Origin: Bagarius yarrelli
Lineage: Eukaryota > Chordata > Actinopteri > Siluriformes > Sisoridae
Reading direction: 5' to 3'
Assembly: GCA_005784505.1 (NCBI GenBank)
Contig: VCAZ01000003.1
Location: forward strand, 401,501-465,500
DNA: 64,000 nucleotides
The notes beneath the pieces are model-generated. The model was not told the DNA's origin, made no database searches, and worked only from the letters and a program-made list of their open reading frames with translations. How positions within the stretch are numbered: the stretch's first letter is position 1; each line of letters begins with the position of its first letter. Made by a program: the position numbers and the translations under genes. Positions 34,543-46,620 of this stretch are shown here, piece by piece.

Positions 34543-35034
34543 ACATTGCCGGGAATCATAATTAGTAGCATTTTATCTGAATTGTTGACACTTTATTTTA
34601 GGAAACAATTCTAGGTGGATAATTTAAATCTTTTTTATGTTACCATATGATGGACAATTAAGACATAAAAAGACATAAAAATATAAAGACATATAAATAT
34701 AATTACACAACATTCATACGACTATAGCAGTTCGCATGTCTGTTAAGGTTTTAAGTTTATTGTTTTCTTTATAATGTTCAGGATTATTAAACACTCGACT
34801 ACTTTGTGCAGCTACAAGTGAACCTAGTACACAAATATGTGTTAAAAAAGTGTGGACATTAGTTTACCTTCCTGTTGGGTGAAATGTAAGACACGAGGAC
34901 ATCACAGGGGTTAAAGTAAGTTTATGAATTTGTTTTTTAATTAAATAATTTTAGAGTGAAACTAAAGAGTTTTAACCAGATTATTTGTGATGTGTTGTAG
35001 CAATAATATTGTTTTAGTTAATCAGTGTTTTAAT

Positions 35035-35210
35035 TACATTTGCGACATTCACCAGACGTCCTCATCCAGAGCAACTAACATTTAACCCATTTACACAACT
35101 GAGCAATTAGGGGTTAAGGGCCTTGCTCAGGGGCCCAGCAGTGGTGGCTTGGTAGAGCTGGGAATCGAACAGACAATCTTAACCTTAACTATGAGGCACA
35201 ACTTCCCTTT
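35035..35210 (-). repeat. SINE-B, full length
   Basis: Tail (ACCAGACGTCCTCATCCAG) to head (CTATGAGGCACAACTTCCC), with a short deletion after the B box. Confidence 0.8.
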
Positions 35211-35214
35211 AAGC

Positions 35215-36820
35215 TTTTAGGTTCGACTGACTATAAAAAAAATCTGTATTTGTCTGATAATAAAACAAATATTTTAAGATTAAATAAAAAAAGAGGTTAA
35301 AAGAAAATCCATTTATTTTTATGTCAATCTTTGGTTGTTGGTTGTTCTTTTGGTTGTGTTTTTGAGCCCCGCTGATTCTCTTCACCTTTAATACAGTGGA
35401 GTCTGATCAAATATCTGGAGCCGTGTGTTTCCACAGCTTTGGGTTTGGATCATATTGGAGTTCTGAGATGTGATTTTCAGCAAGTGGAGGCAGCTTTGAC
35501 TCGTCAATTTAATTCAGTTTGAAGAAAAGTACAACTCTTGGATTCGAGCCTGTGTAAAGTGTGTATTTACTCACCGCGCTGTTCTTTCTTTCTTTCTTTT
35601 TTTCTTATTTTCTTTCTTTCTCATGTACAACAACATTGATTTTTTTTTCCCTAAGTCAGATTTTCATGGCCTCCTCTTTTATTTGGCAGGGTTTAAATGA
35701 GGCATGAAGCCAGTTTTAAGTCACGCCAGGCTGAGTTGGTTTTCACCTCATTTACACTCATTTGAAATGATGATAACCTTCATTTTGTATGCTCATAGGT
35801 CCTAATCACACAACCTCCTCATTACCATCTGCTAAAAAATACATACTGAAACTTAATTACAATATTGCAAGGTTTATTAATTCTACAGTGAGTAATATTA
35901 TATTTATTGAAATTGTCTAATCGAGCTGCTCCTGGTCATATACAACTTACAAACGATGAGAAAGAATAAATGATATTATTATTATTTCTATTATTTTAGA
36001 TTATATACGTTATATTCATTGCAGCTATGCTAATAAAAAATTCCTTTAAAATTTCGCTTTTAAATCATTTTAGACTTTACTGGATAAAAAATGGATGACT
36101 TCACTTATATTTAATACGAGAGGAAGTAAATGCCAACAGCATTGTCGACGACCCCACACACCCTCACACTCACTTTTCACCATTAATGGGCCGTGCCTGT
36201 GGTATCTGTACCTTCAGTGGGGACTTACCCGACTGATACACCATTTAATACCACCACTATCACGTGGTAATTATAGAAACCATCAGTATTATGTTACAGA
36301 GAGAGAGAGACATTACATGTATTGAGAATGAAAACCATTATTAACGCTAACACAACTCCAAACCTCTACACTACAACCGCAGCTGTACCACGTACATCAT
36401 CTGGAGCAGTTCAGAATCAATATTTACCTTATTAATATAACATAACAAAAACATAAAAATTAAATAAAATATATTATACATTTAAAGGCTGCAAGTCAGC
36501 GTTACCGGTCGGTGTCACTGGTCTGGAAGTGGTGAATAAACTTTTTCCCAGACTGAGACAAGCTAGTTGTCTTCGGGGTTAGCCAGCCTCCTTACGATGT
36601 CAAATTTTTCCTAAAAAGTCTGCCTCAAAAACATATTTTTAAGTTTGTCCAAGAAGTTAATTTCTCCTGTTTCATCAGCCAATTGTGGGCGTAAAAATTC
36701 TAAATCACCTGTACAGACACATCTCGCTAGTCGGACATGGCTGTAACAGTTTTACTCTGATCAACCAATTAGAGAATGGAAAAATGCTGACTCTACATTT
36801 CTCTTAGGTATTAAATGCAC
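35215..36820. other. No gene seen
   Basis: AT-rich and largely unique, with a T-rich run at 35580-35620 and (GA)n at 36298-36312. Parts (35340-35830) are repeat-poor. Confidence 0.3.
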
Positions 36821-36824
36821 TGTT

Positions 36825-37065
36825 TGCCACTGCTGTACGGTGTGTAGTGTTTATTTGCACTGTTTGCACTTTCTTGCACTTTATCTTTCTAAGACAACTC
36901 ATTCTCTAGTCTTTAGCTCTGTGTTGTTCTTCGGTTATGTGTCTCTTTGTTGTTTTGTGTAATTCTGTGTTGTTTTGTGTAGCACGATGGGGTCCTGGAG
37001 AAACGTTGTACTGCATCTGCTATATATGGTTGAAATGACAATCAGGCTTCCTAAACTTGAACTTA
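36825..37065 (+). repeat. Retroelement 3'-end-like repeat
   Basis: TTTGCACTTTCTTGCACTTT and CTGGAGAAACGTTGTACTGC, then TATGGTTGAAATGACAATCA: the pattern of a widespread fish 3' end that normally reads TGAAATGACAATAAA. Confidence 0.45.
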
Positions 37066-37499
37066 TATTTAAAACTTAAAACTAATAATCAATGAATAAT
37101 CTGTCTTTCAATTAAGGTAAAAATAAATAAAAAGAGGAATGACAGTTACAGCAGTTTTTTTTCTTTGTGTGCATTTGTCTCTCTCTGCTGGTCAGGAACC
37201 TAAATAGCCAATTCCAGGAAAAGGTTAAGATATTTGCTTCTGGATAACCCAATAAATTGTATTTAATATGATCAAAACTTGTGAATTATATCACCTGTTT
37301 ATTAATTTTAATTAATCAGCACATCTGCTGATTTTTGAGATACATTATTTGAAATTACTGTGTAAAACACTGATCCTAGATCAGCAGTTACAAGCAGCTT
37401 TTCTCTTAATAAGGTCATCGGGCTTGACCTTTAAAGCCAGTCTGGATAAAACATTTACTATTATAACCATAGAGGATGTAATTTTGCCAAGTAGGATGT

Positions 37500-37985
37500 A
37501 ATTGAGAATATTAATATCATTTGTTAATCCTGAATCAACATTACAATCAAACAGTGTGTGTCGACCAAACCCACCTCAATCCATTTTTGACTCTTTCCCT
37601 CCTTGTAAACCAAAATGTTATATTATAAATGTATTTATTAAATTTAAAACATAATTAAATATTTAAATGACATCTGTAATACATAACATGCTCTACACAA
37701 CATGTATGTGCAGTTTAGTTAATGTGTGAACATTTCCTCGCCTTCAGTAGCAAAAAATAAACGTGTATGTGCAGTAAAATGTATTTGGGTGTGAAATAAA
37801 AAGTACATTTATATACTTTTTATATTTTTTGTATTTATGGTTATACAATATCTGTCTTGTGATTGTTAAATGTTTAAAAGGTTGTGATTTATTGAAATAA
37901 TGTTAAACCCTGTTTTATAGTAAGAATGTTGCTCTATTGCGGTTTTACAGGTTCACCATTTCAGAACATTTTACATTAAGTTGCA
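37500..37985 (+). repeat. Dispersed repeat, left partner of a distant inverted pair
   Basis: Aligns as the reverse complement of 55740-56240 over about 480 bases. Shared blocks include GTGTGTCGACCAAA, TTTGTTAATCCT, AACCCTGTTTTATAGTAAGA (GTTAAACCCTGTT in the partner) and GAATGTTGCTCTATTGCGGT. No coding capacity. Probably a MITE or an LTR-like piece. Confidence 0.6.
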
Positions 37986-38051
37986 TATTAGCGATTGTTT
38001 GAGTCACTGTTTAAATTCATTAATGTTTATTTTGAATCATTAAATCAGTAC

Positions 38052-38300
38052 AAGAGCAGCACAGTGGCTTAGTGATTAGCACTGATGCTTTACAACAAGA
38101 AGGCTCAGGTTCGATTCCCAGGCCAGGGGTCTTTCTGTGTGGAGTTTGCATGTTTGCCCTTGTGCTTGAGTATTTACTCCGGGTTCTCAAAAACATGTAT
38201 GTTAGATTGATTGGTGATTCTAAATTGTCCATAGGAGTTAGTGTGTGTGGCCCTGTGATAGACAGGCGACCCAGGGTGTTACCCCTCCTGCCTTTTAATA
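38052..38300 (+). repeat. SINE-A, lacking the last part of the tail
   Basis: Head, centre (with a gap before AAAAACATGTATGTTAGATT) and the GTGGCCCTGTGATAGACAGG block. Ends at CCTCCTGCCTTT. Confidence 0.8.
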
Positions 38301-38798
38301 TAGTTTGTCTAATTACATGGTTGTGATTCATGTGTTAATTAGCAGGAAATTGTTCCGGTATTAATAAATTTTTATTCTCGGCCCAAAAACAATTTTTAAG
38401 CACTTACTCAGTGAAAGTTTTTTTTAATTTGTTTGTCGACAAAAACAGAAAAAGATGTATAAAAAGTAGTATAAAAAATATATAAATATAAGGCGCTCTG
38501 GACAAATAGCATAAATATAAATATAAGGACATGCTCTGACCAATCAAAATTGTGGATTCAACAGTGTAATGGTATAAAAAAGACTATATTAATTAATTAT
38601 AACTAACAGACTGCTAGAAGATTTAACAAAATATGTTTAGGCAGAGGTCGATATAAAGGTCAGACCAAAAGACGGAAACAAAACTCCTGCAAATGATCCC
38701 TGACTGGTTGTGGAGTGTGAGTGTGTTTGATATTGAAATAATTAAAACTGCAGGTTTATCCTTCATAACGAGGAGAATTCTAACTATTCTTAACTACT

Positions 38799-39458
38799 CA
38801 GGCCACTCAGTTGCTTGTGCAGTCTCTTGTAATTTCTAAACTAGACTACTGCAACTTGCTCCTGGCAGGTCTTCCTCTGAGTGCAATTCGCCCTCTGCGG
38901 ATGATTCAGAATGCAGCTGCGCATGTTGTTTTTTAACCTACCAAAGTTTTCACACACCACTCCACTGCTGCGTTTCCTCTACTGGCTCCCAGTAGCTGCA
39001 CGCATAAGATTCAAAACACTGATGCTTGCCTACAAAGCCAAAAACAAAGCAGCACCCTCCTACATACAACCACTCATCACTCCTCGCATAGCACCACACC
39101 ACGCTCCTTCAGATCCACCAGTACTGCTGGACTTGTTCCACCATCCTCTACGACACAAGCTAGGTTTGCCTCAAGACTTTTCTCTTTTCTGGCATCAAGA
39201 TGGTGAAATGAACTTCCAATCAACGTCAGAACAGCAGAGTCACTGGCTGTCTTCAAGAGGCATTTGAAAACTCATCTCTTCCTTGAATACCCAGTTCTTG
39301 ACAGTTAAAAAAAAATCCCATGCTGCTCTTTCAACAGTTTTTTGTTGTTGTTACACTGATTTGTGAAGTATTGTATCAGTATCGAGCTGTACAGTGATGT
39401 GACTTGAAGCACTTTTGTATGTCGCTCAGGACAAGAGCATTTGCTGTAAATGTAAATG
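38799..39458 (+). mobile_element. L2-type LINE, 3' end of reverse transcriptase ORF
   Basis: The translation follows L2 C-termini: L-D-Y-C-N-L-L-L-A-G-L-P, R-M-I-Q-N-A-A-A, then L-Y-W-L-P-V-A-A-R-I-R-F-K and A-Y-K-A-K-N-K-A-A-P-S-Y-I. A frameshift lies near 38930. The non-coding end GTCGCTCAGGACAAGAGCAT then TTGCTGTAAATGTAAATGA is nearly the SINE-B tail. Dead, 5'-truncated. Confidence 0.75.
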
Positions 39459-39594
39459 ATTAAGTGTAAATAGGTTCTAGGACTGTTTTTTAGTAATTAA
39501 AGACAATTCTGTAAGGAAAGTAAAGTTTAATATGTTTTAATTGTATATTATAAATTATATCAATCTTAAACATACACACACACACACACACAAA

Positions 39595-40000
39595 GATATC
39601 AGACAGACGGATGGTGTCACACACTTCTCATTACCATGGGCTAATAGTTTATTTAATGGGCCAGCAAGTTCTTGTGGCTGGCTGGTCAAGCCGCACGCTG
39701 CTCATTAACCAAACAAACGTTAAATTACGATGCATCATAAAGCCCGCGTTATTTGTAAGGTGCTAAATACATAAGTCTTAGGAGATTTAATTTTACACCA
39801 CAACAATACATCATGTGATTAAGCCGCTCACCATGAGCACCGCCATTGACTGCTCTGAAAGAAAAACAGAAAGAAAAATACTGACCCGAGTGCTGCAGCA
39901 AATAAATGGTACATGAATCATTGGCCATGCTAAATGACTTGCGACGCATAATCATCGAACTAATAACGGGACTGCCATTAGACTGGGAAAGATGGATGGT
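39595..40000. other. Repeat-poor block, possible conserved non-coding DNA
   Basis: About 400 bases of complex sequence rich in TAAT cores (CTCATTACC, CTCATTAACC, CGTTAAATTACGATGCATCA) without repeats. Among the best enhancer-like candidates in the desert. Confidence 0.3.
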
Positions 40001-41230
40001 GTGAAGAAATGTTACAACTCCGCAAGATCTCAGGAGTAAAGAGAGAAAATCAACTACCGTGTTATTCTCTTTCCTGAGATGAAATCTCCTAAAAAATACA
40101 GCAGGCAATGGCTATGTTTCCATCTAGATGTGAACTAAACTGGAATATCGCATAAAATGTTTGTGAATAATGCACAGTTCCTATCCAATCACAGAAATAG
40201 AACAAAATCGTCACTTCCTGATAAACACGCTATCAAATATCCATGAGAAAAATGGAAGTTTCTACGGGCGGAGAAGCCACCTGATCCACTATGACCCAGT
40301 TTTATTTGTTCAGCCATGTTTTTTTTGCTTAAGGCTCTTCTATTTATTATGTGAAATAGTCCATGGTCCTTTTATGTCCATTTTAAAATTATCTTTGTTT
40401 GTACTTCTTGGAAGATTTGCACGTTCCTTTGTTGTTTTTTCCATCATCACGTAGTTTTTAATTTATTGTATTAAATTTTAAAATGTTCACACCTCATCGT
40501 CTATCCAAACATACCGGTCACTTTCCGCCATATTTCTTATGGCCCCATCTGTTGAATTGAAATGACATGACTTTTTTGATGCACATGCTGGAATTTGTTT
40601 CTTATCAGATAAAAATTTTATGCTACTATGCCTATGCTAGGCACATCCTGGCATTTACATACAGCATTTTTTTAATGCTATAGTCCAAAATTCGTTAAAA
40701 AAAAAAATAGGTGGATAGGAAACATGGTCAATGGGACAAACGCACAAAGTTTGACTTGTCTAAAAGTTGTTTTGTTGGTCTGCAGACAAACACTATGTGA
40801 TTTTCGTCCAATTTTTAGCTAGTTTTAGTCAAACAAAACTTTCATTTTTTTAGTTTGGGCATGTTGGGCTCCATTTGTGCAAGTGGGGGTAATAAGAGAT
40901 CAGATCAACCTCTTCAGACCACCATTTGGATGGTCAGATGAGTTTGGGTGCTTTTGCCTCACTGCCCCTGCGTGAAACAGACTTTAAACCATGGTGACAG
41001 TGTATGGACGGAACATGGATTTATATAAAATAAGTGTGTGTTTGTGTGTGTATGTTAGTTTTGATATAATTTAGATCTGAGTGTTGAGGAGCCAAAGGGT
41101 TTGAGGAGAGAAATGCTGCGATACCATTTTCCAGACGGCTATGCAAGGTGTTGTGAGCCAGAAGACAAAGTTGAATCCATGTTGCAGAACACAGTTTTAT
41201 TAAAAACAATAGGGCATTTTAGAAGCTCGG
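40001..41230. other. No gene seen
   Basis: AT-rich. 40782-40830 carries the TIR-like sequence of the element at 18873-19690. Confidence 0.3.
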
Positions 41231-41524
41231 TCATAAGACAGGCAGAAAGTCGGTACACGGAAATCAAACACAGACCAAGCAAACAAATCCAAAACACTAG
41301 ACGAAAAGTTCAGATACTAGGAAGAAGGGAGGAAGGGAAGACGGGAACACAGAGTAAACGCTTGGTATGTCGCATAACGAAACAATACTTCGCAATGAGC
41401 TAAACCATAGGCTAGCTTATATGGAGGAGCTGTCCTAACATTTGGTCAAGCAAATGCTTTTTTTCTGCTGCCCTGCTAAGGTATTTGAAACTTCTTCCAT
41501 ATAAGTGGAAGATAAGTGGAATGG

Positions 41525-41532
41525 TAAATATA

Positions 41533-41582
<50 letters not shown>
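41525..41582. repeat. (TA)n followed by poly(T)
   Basis: TA repeat at 41528-41550 running into about 32 T. Confidence 0.9.
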
Positions 41583-41607
41583 CTAGCTAACATACATTGA
41601 AATATAC

Positions 41608-41830
41608 ATTCACTCATTCTATTTCCACTTATTTCCTAACACGGGGATCTGCTGTAGCCTATCCCAACCGTCTCTAAAAGGGCAAAAGGGCACACCCTGG
41701 ACAGCTCCCCACACACACTATAGGCAATTTAAAATTACCAATCAACCAGATTGATTAGTAACAGATCCCTGGGAACACGAATTAGGGAATAAGCGGTTAT
41801 AGAAGATAAATAAATGAATGAATGAATTAA
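41608..41830. repeat. SINE-A tails in inverted orientation (fold-back)
   Basis: 41608-41752 is a minus-strand SINE-A tail (TTATTTCCTAACACGGGGAT, CACACCCTGGACAGC). It is followed directly by a plus-strand tail at 41761-41830 (CAGATCCCTGGGAACACGAA, GGGAATAAGCGGTTATAGAA). Confidence 0.65.
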
Positions 41831-42086
41831 TTAATAATTTACTATTAGTTTACCAACAGAAGACCAGAATCTATATCACCTTTGGGTAAATAATATTTAT
41901 TTGTACATAACTGTTACCTAATTCTGGTATATTTCCTTTTACATGTTCAAGCCCAAACTTCTCTTCTTCAACTTGAGTGAAAAAGTCTAGTCAGTACTTT
42001 AACTTTTAAACATGAGTATCTGTACTTCTGCTTAAGTAAAGGATGTGTGAACTTCTGCCATCTCTGTTTAAACTGTATGTCCTTTA

Positions 42087-42942
42087 CAGAGATGCGTAGT
42101 AATGCATTATATTTATTTTGTTAACATTTACTTAAGGAGATTTTTGGAAACAAATTTACTTTTAAGAGTAGATTGAACAGTTACTTTCACTCAAGTTTGT
42201 TGATTTTAATTTAGATGTTGTTGATTTTAAATTGAGATTTCAATTTAAAAGTGCGCTCAGTTTGGAAAATAATAACTGAAGAATAAGAAGCAAGAATATC
42301 AGTAAAGACAGGAAACACACATGGACTTTTATTAATTTTTTTATTATTCCAATAAGTAAAACAAACAGTTACACAATGCCATGACTTTTATGTGACCAAA
42401 ATAAGTGATGATATCAGTGTAGAGGAATTTGAGCTGAGGAAACATCTTAAGTTTCATTATAATGACTATTTGAGAGTGATTCCGTAACTATGGACACTTT
42501 AACCGCGCCCTAACTTACTATAAAATTTCACACATTTCTGCCTTTCTCCTTTTTTATCTTTTTTTTTTTACACAAATTCTTTGTACTTGATTGTGTGTAA
42601 TTTTTACATTTAAATTTACGGGATTTGGTGGACATCTTTATCCAGAGCGACTTACATTTTATTTATACAACTAAGCAATTGGGGGTTAAATGGCCTTGCC
42701 CAGGAGCCCACCAGTGATAACTTTGTGGCACTAGGAAACAAACCCAGATCTTCCAATTACCAGACCAACACCTTAACCACTGCACTACCACTTCCACGTT
42801 TTCTTACTACTTACTACTTTTCTTTATTACTCTTACTCAAGTTTCCTTAATCTCTAATCCTTTTACTGTTGTTACACTTGAGTAAATATTTTCAGAAGTA
42901 TTTGTGCTTAAGTAAAAAATGAAGCTACTCTACCCACCCCTG
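42087..42942. mobile_element. hAT (Tol2-like) non-autonomous element with a SINE-B inside
   Basis: The left end CAGAGATGCGTAGTAATGC and the inverse of the right end CAGGGGTGGGTAGAGTAGC form the TIR pair. ACTT-rich subterminal arrays (ACTTACT, TTACTTAAG) occur at both sides. Another right end stops at 42065 (GCCATCTCTG), so a second element abuts it. No convincing 8-base duplication. Confidence 0.5.
42605..42797 (-). repeat. SINE-B, full length
   Basis: Tail GATTTGGTGGACATCTTTAT to head CACTGCACTACCACTTCC, inserted in the hAT-like element. Confidence 0.8.
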
Positions 42943-43360
42943 GGTTATAAGAGAAGCGCACACACAGTTGCTCTCACTTTCATTTTCATTTCCTGGCTCT
43001 AACCAGAAACCAGTATGCGCTATATTCCGATTAACACATTTTTGTACAGAACACACACACTCATCCCGGCTCATCCGTAAAAAAAATTCCTGTTTAAGCC
43101 AGCTGATCTAGATTTCTAAATACATGCACATGCCTGTCCCTCAGACATATACACTTTCAATACACATCAACACACAAACACACACACTTGGTATGATTTG
43201 GTGTTTTTCCAAGTTTACATAATTATTTCCTTTTTATGCTGTGTTGCTTACTAAGCTATTGTAAAGGTATAGTATTATAATTCTGATCACATTAGAGAAA
43301 TGTCTTTCAAAAAATACAAAATAATTAATATAAATATAAATTATTATTATAGAATTTTAT

Positions 43361-43425
43361 ATTCTTGGTTGTTGGACTGATAATTGAAAGATCGGGATTC
43401 GATTCCCAGCACCACTAAGAAGTTC
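43361..43425 (+). repeat. SINE-B head fragment
   Basis: GTTGTTGGACTGATAATTGA, then GATTCGATTCCCAGCACCAC. A and B boxes partly kept. Confidence 0.65.
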
Positions 43426-43459
43426 TGTTCTTGTGAAAAACTAAAGCAAAAAAACTCCT

Positions 43460-43460
<1 letters not shown>

Positions 43461-43498
<38 letters not shown>

Positions 43499-43560
43499 CT
43501 TTCTTTCTCTCTTTCTCTTTCTCTTCCCCTCTCATCTCCTCTCTCTCTCTGTCTGTTATT
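43461..43560. repeat. (CT)n microsatellite and CT-rich tract
   Basis: Pure CT at 43464-43493, then T/C-rich to 43555. Confidence 0.85.
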
Positions 43561-43563
43561 TGG

Positions 43564-43800
43564 AAAGTGGTGGCTTAGTGGTTAAGGTGTGGTCTGATTT
43601 CCAGCACCACCAAGACACCACTCTGGCTGAGAATCAAACTGGTGCTGAGAAACAAACCCTGGTCTTCTGGTATCAGTCCAACACCTTGACCACTAAGCCA
43701 CCACTTCCCAGAGAGAGAGAAATAAAGGGGAAGGGGGGAGAGAGAGAGAGAGAGGGATACGAGTGTCTGCCAAATGCTGTAAATGTATGTAATGTAATGT
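43564..43800. repeat. SINE-B heads in inverted orientation (fold-back)
   Basis: A plus-strand head at 43566-43620 (GTGGTGGCTTAGTGGTTAAG) is followed by a minus-strand head at 43640-43710 (GTCCAACACCTTGACCACTA, AGCCACCACTTCCCA). After a (GA)n run a plus-strand tail (GTGTCTGCCAAATGCTGTAA) stands at 43763-43800. Confidence 0.65.
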
Positions 43801-43984
43801 ATCTCTCTCTCTTTTAATTCCCTCTATTTACACCAAACAATTCAAAGAATTCTAGTCTTGATTTCATCATCTTATTTCAATGGCCCCTGCTGAAGGGGTA
43901 GGATATATTAGGCAGCAGGCAAACAGTCAGTTCCCCAAAAAATTTTTGACAGGGGGTCAAATAGTAAGAGCTATATAATAATGT

Positions 43985-44045
43985 GTTTGATTAGGGTTGG
44001 AGCTAAACTCTGCAGGACACTGGCCCTCCAGTACAGAGTTTGCAT
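43985..44045. mobile_element. Half of a hAT-like MITE
   Basis: GATTAGGGTTGGAGCTAAAC then TCTGCAGGACACTGGCCCTCC matches, in inverse, the left arm of the element at 45475-45670. Confidence 0.5.
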
Positions 44046-44109
44046 GCAATGTCCAGGGGGTAATGAGAACCTGATCGAAGGAGTTCCTAACATTCCTAAA
44101 ATTTTGATC

Positions 44110-45075
44110 ACCTGAGTTACGAGGCTTTATTTGTCTGACTGCACCATGCAGACAAGCGTAGCAATAGAGAGATGATTATAAAGCTTATTATATCCTATTG
44201 TACGAGTGATTTGACTAAAACCCTAATTAGACAGTAAGGAAGTCAGCTCTATAACTATCATGCACGTTTCATTACCTCACACGTTTTGACAGTCAGGTGT
44301 AGAAAACGTTGCTAACCAAAGTGAGAACATGAGAAAATTCAAGTATTGGTATTTATACAGCAATTAATATCATGTAATACATCAACAGAAGCTTGTAATG
44401 AAGGGAAAAAAAGTTTATCTAAAGAACAGCAGGCTTTGTTGTCAAAGGCTTAGTCTACCACGGTGAGTCCAGTCCCTCTCAACCTGTCAGCATTCATTAT
44501 CACATCTGAACACATTCTAATCATGATGTACTGCAGCGGTTGGAAACTGACAGTCTATCACTACATCATCCTTACACTTATAAAGACTTCTCGGTTCTCA
44601 CATATAAAACCTGTTCAAGGCTTTGACACAAGATGATTTCATTTAAAGTTTAATATGCTGTCATGTTAATTATTCATCCTTCATGAAAACACATTTACTG
44701 TATTATAAACACTGTCTAACAGCAATACCTGAACATGCCTGAGGCATGGAATGCAGTGAGGTAGTAAACTAGGGTTAGTGACATCCAAAGCCCTATTCCG
44801 GGCTTAAGAGGGTTTGATCTAAAGGTTTCTATTTCTTAGCTAACTCCTACATGGTAAAAAAAAAAAACGTACTATTTCCGATAACTGGATGATTATTGTT
44901 ACGTACTGATGCAACAGGAAGTTACAGTCCTACACGTAGAAAATTCGATTTCCTAATTCTGTTTAATTTGGCATTAGAACTATAAATATTGCGTAATGTA
45001 GCTTAGCATTTTAACATGGACATTTTTACCCAACACTGGTTGGAAGGCAAAAATGCTTAGTTTAAAACTAAAATA
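44110..45075. other. No gene seen
   Basis: AT-rich, mostly unique. 44480-44560 is weakly similar to 7020-7110. Confidence 0.3.
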
Positions 45076-45089
45076 AAGACAATAAGCCC

Positions 45090-45400
45090 CAGTGTCAGTT
45101 TCCCAGTGATGACCTTGTCTTCTAGACGGCCATCCGGACAAGACCACTAAAACTTTACTACCGTATGGAGTAACCTGCTGGTTTGTCTGGTCAGATGAGA
45201 ACTGACGACACTCCCAACCCGCCCCCCCCCCCCCCCCCCACCCCCCCCCCCCAAACCTGGTTTTTCCCAAGGTTTTTTCTCCATTCTGTCACTGATGGAG
45301 TTTTGGTTTCTTTCTTTAATTGGGGATATTAATTAAACTGAACTAAGGTAACTAGTATCTGTGTTTTTAGTAAGTGAGTTCTTTTATTTGATTCTGTAAA
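45090..45400 (+). repeat. Unnamed long dispersed repeat with a C-run
   Basis: Third copy of the 2409-2955 family (GACGGCCATCCGGACAAGAC, CGTATGGAGTAACCTGCTGG, CCATTCTGTCACTGATGGAG). A run of about 30 C with one A at 45221-45253 is embedded in it. Confidence 0.55.
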
Positions 45401-45474
45401 TTGATTTGCTTTTATAAATTACAAAACTGATTGACCTTCCAAAACATGTTTTCAGTTAGTGTTTTGACGATGAT

Positions 45475-45670
45475 GGTCAAGGTCCATACCCGGTCCTGGA
45501 GGGCTGGTGTCTTGCACAGTTTACCTCCAACCCTAATTAAACACACCTGAACCAACTAATCAATATCAATATCTTACTAGATATATTTGAAACTTACAGG
45601 TAGGTGTTTTGAGGCAATTTGGAGCTAAACTCTCCAGGCCCGAGTTGGTTCCTATAGGTTTGGAGTTCAT
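45475..45670. mobile_element. hAT-like MITE, nearly complete
   Basis: Left arm GGTCCTGGAGGGCTGGTGTC..GCACAGTTTACCTCCAACCC, right arm GGAGCTAAACTCTCCAGGCC: inverted arms around an AATTAAACACACCTGAACC centre. This is a common fish element whose ends read CAGGGGTGTC..; the outermost bases are worn here. Confidence 0.6.
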
Positions 45671-45689
45671 AGGTAAAATCCGATTATCT

Positions 45690-45900
45690 TAAAGCCCCTA
45701 GTATGGGGGGCCAACACCCCCGTAAAGTTAGCTGCAGGGGGTAGCGGGGAGACGTCCGGTACACTGCCGGGAGATGTACTGGTTTAGGGGGGTAAAACAT
45801 CAGTGACCGGCGGCCTCCAGCTGACGACCATGCAGCTGACCTAATGGCACCGTTGGAGGTGCGTCAGGTGGAAAGCCAAAGCAGGAATAACATCTCACCT
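45690..45900. other. GC-rich island of unknown origin
   Basis: About 210 bases far richer in G and C than the flanks, with GGGGGTAGCGGGGAGACGTC and CAGTGACCGGCGGCCTCCAG. No open frame and no match to the other repeats here. Possibly a retroelement fragment. Confidence 0.35.
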
Positions 45901-46618
45901 GTATAATAATTAGTATTAAAAAATATTTCTATTATCTTTCAACCCGGGACCCCAGAGCAGTAGGGCAACAGTACTTTCCTCTGTCTTAATATAATATAAT
46001 CATTTTTACATTTTTAACTGTTTTTATTTATTTTAAATCTATGTTTTCTCAGTTTAAAGAACTTTGAAATACCACTGTGTATGAAAGGTGCCTTGCTATA
46101 AAAGTTTAACATAAAACAATTTTTTTTTCAGTTTTGATAAGCAAATTGTATTTTATAACCATTAAATTATTTTTATAATGCATTACATTATAAAATGATT
46201 CCCTATTTTTTATAGGGATGTAACTCATATAACAGGATTAACAGTGACTATAACAACCACTTAATAATGAACTGACAGGCTGCTTCCAGTTTCATTTTCC
46301 CTGCACCCCCCACTCTCTCTTGCTCTGTTGTTTCATATCAGACTCACATCATTTCGAAAAAAAGAAACGTTGAATTTACCTGTAGTGCCTGGAGGCAAAT
46401 GTAATACCTGTATTATTAGTGTAGCAAAGATCTGGAAACCATGATTATCCACAGAGACGTACTGTAATTCTGCTAAAAATATGTTTCTGCAAAAAGAGGT
46501 TACTTATCTGTAGCTGATTAAAAGTGCAGTGCGTGAATTTGTGCAGCAGGTCTACAGTAGATGTTGGGAAGATTTTGACGTATAAGATCGAATTTACTAG
46601 AAATTGTAATCGAAGATA
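45901..46618. other. No gene seen
   Basis: AT-rich sequence without recognisable features. Confidence 0.3.
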
Positions 46619-46620
46619 TC

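Noticed and set aside
33801..34571. 256-codon and 150-codon minus-strand frames
   Set aside because: Translations of GAAA, GATA and poly(A) repeats.
38020..38331. 103-codon minus-strand frame
   Set aside because: Antisense of a SINE-A copy.
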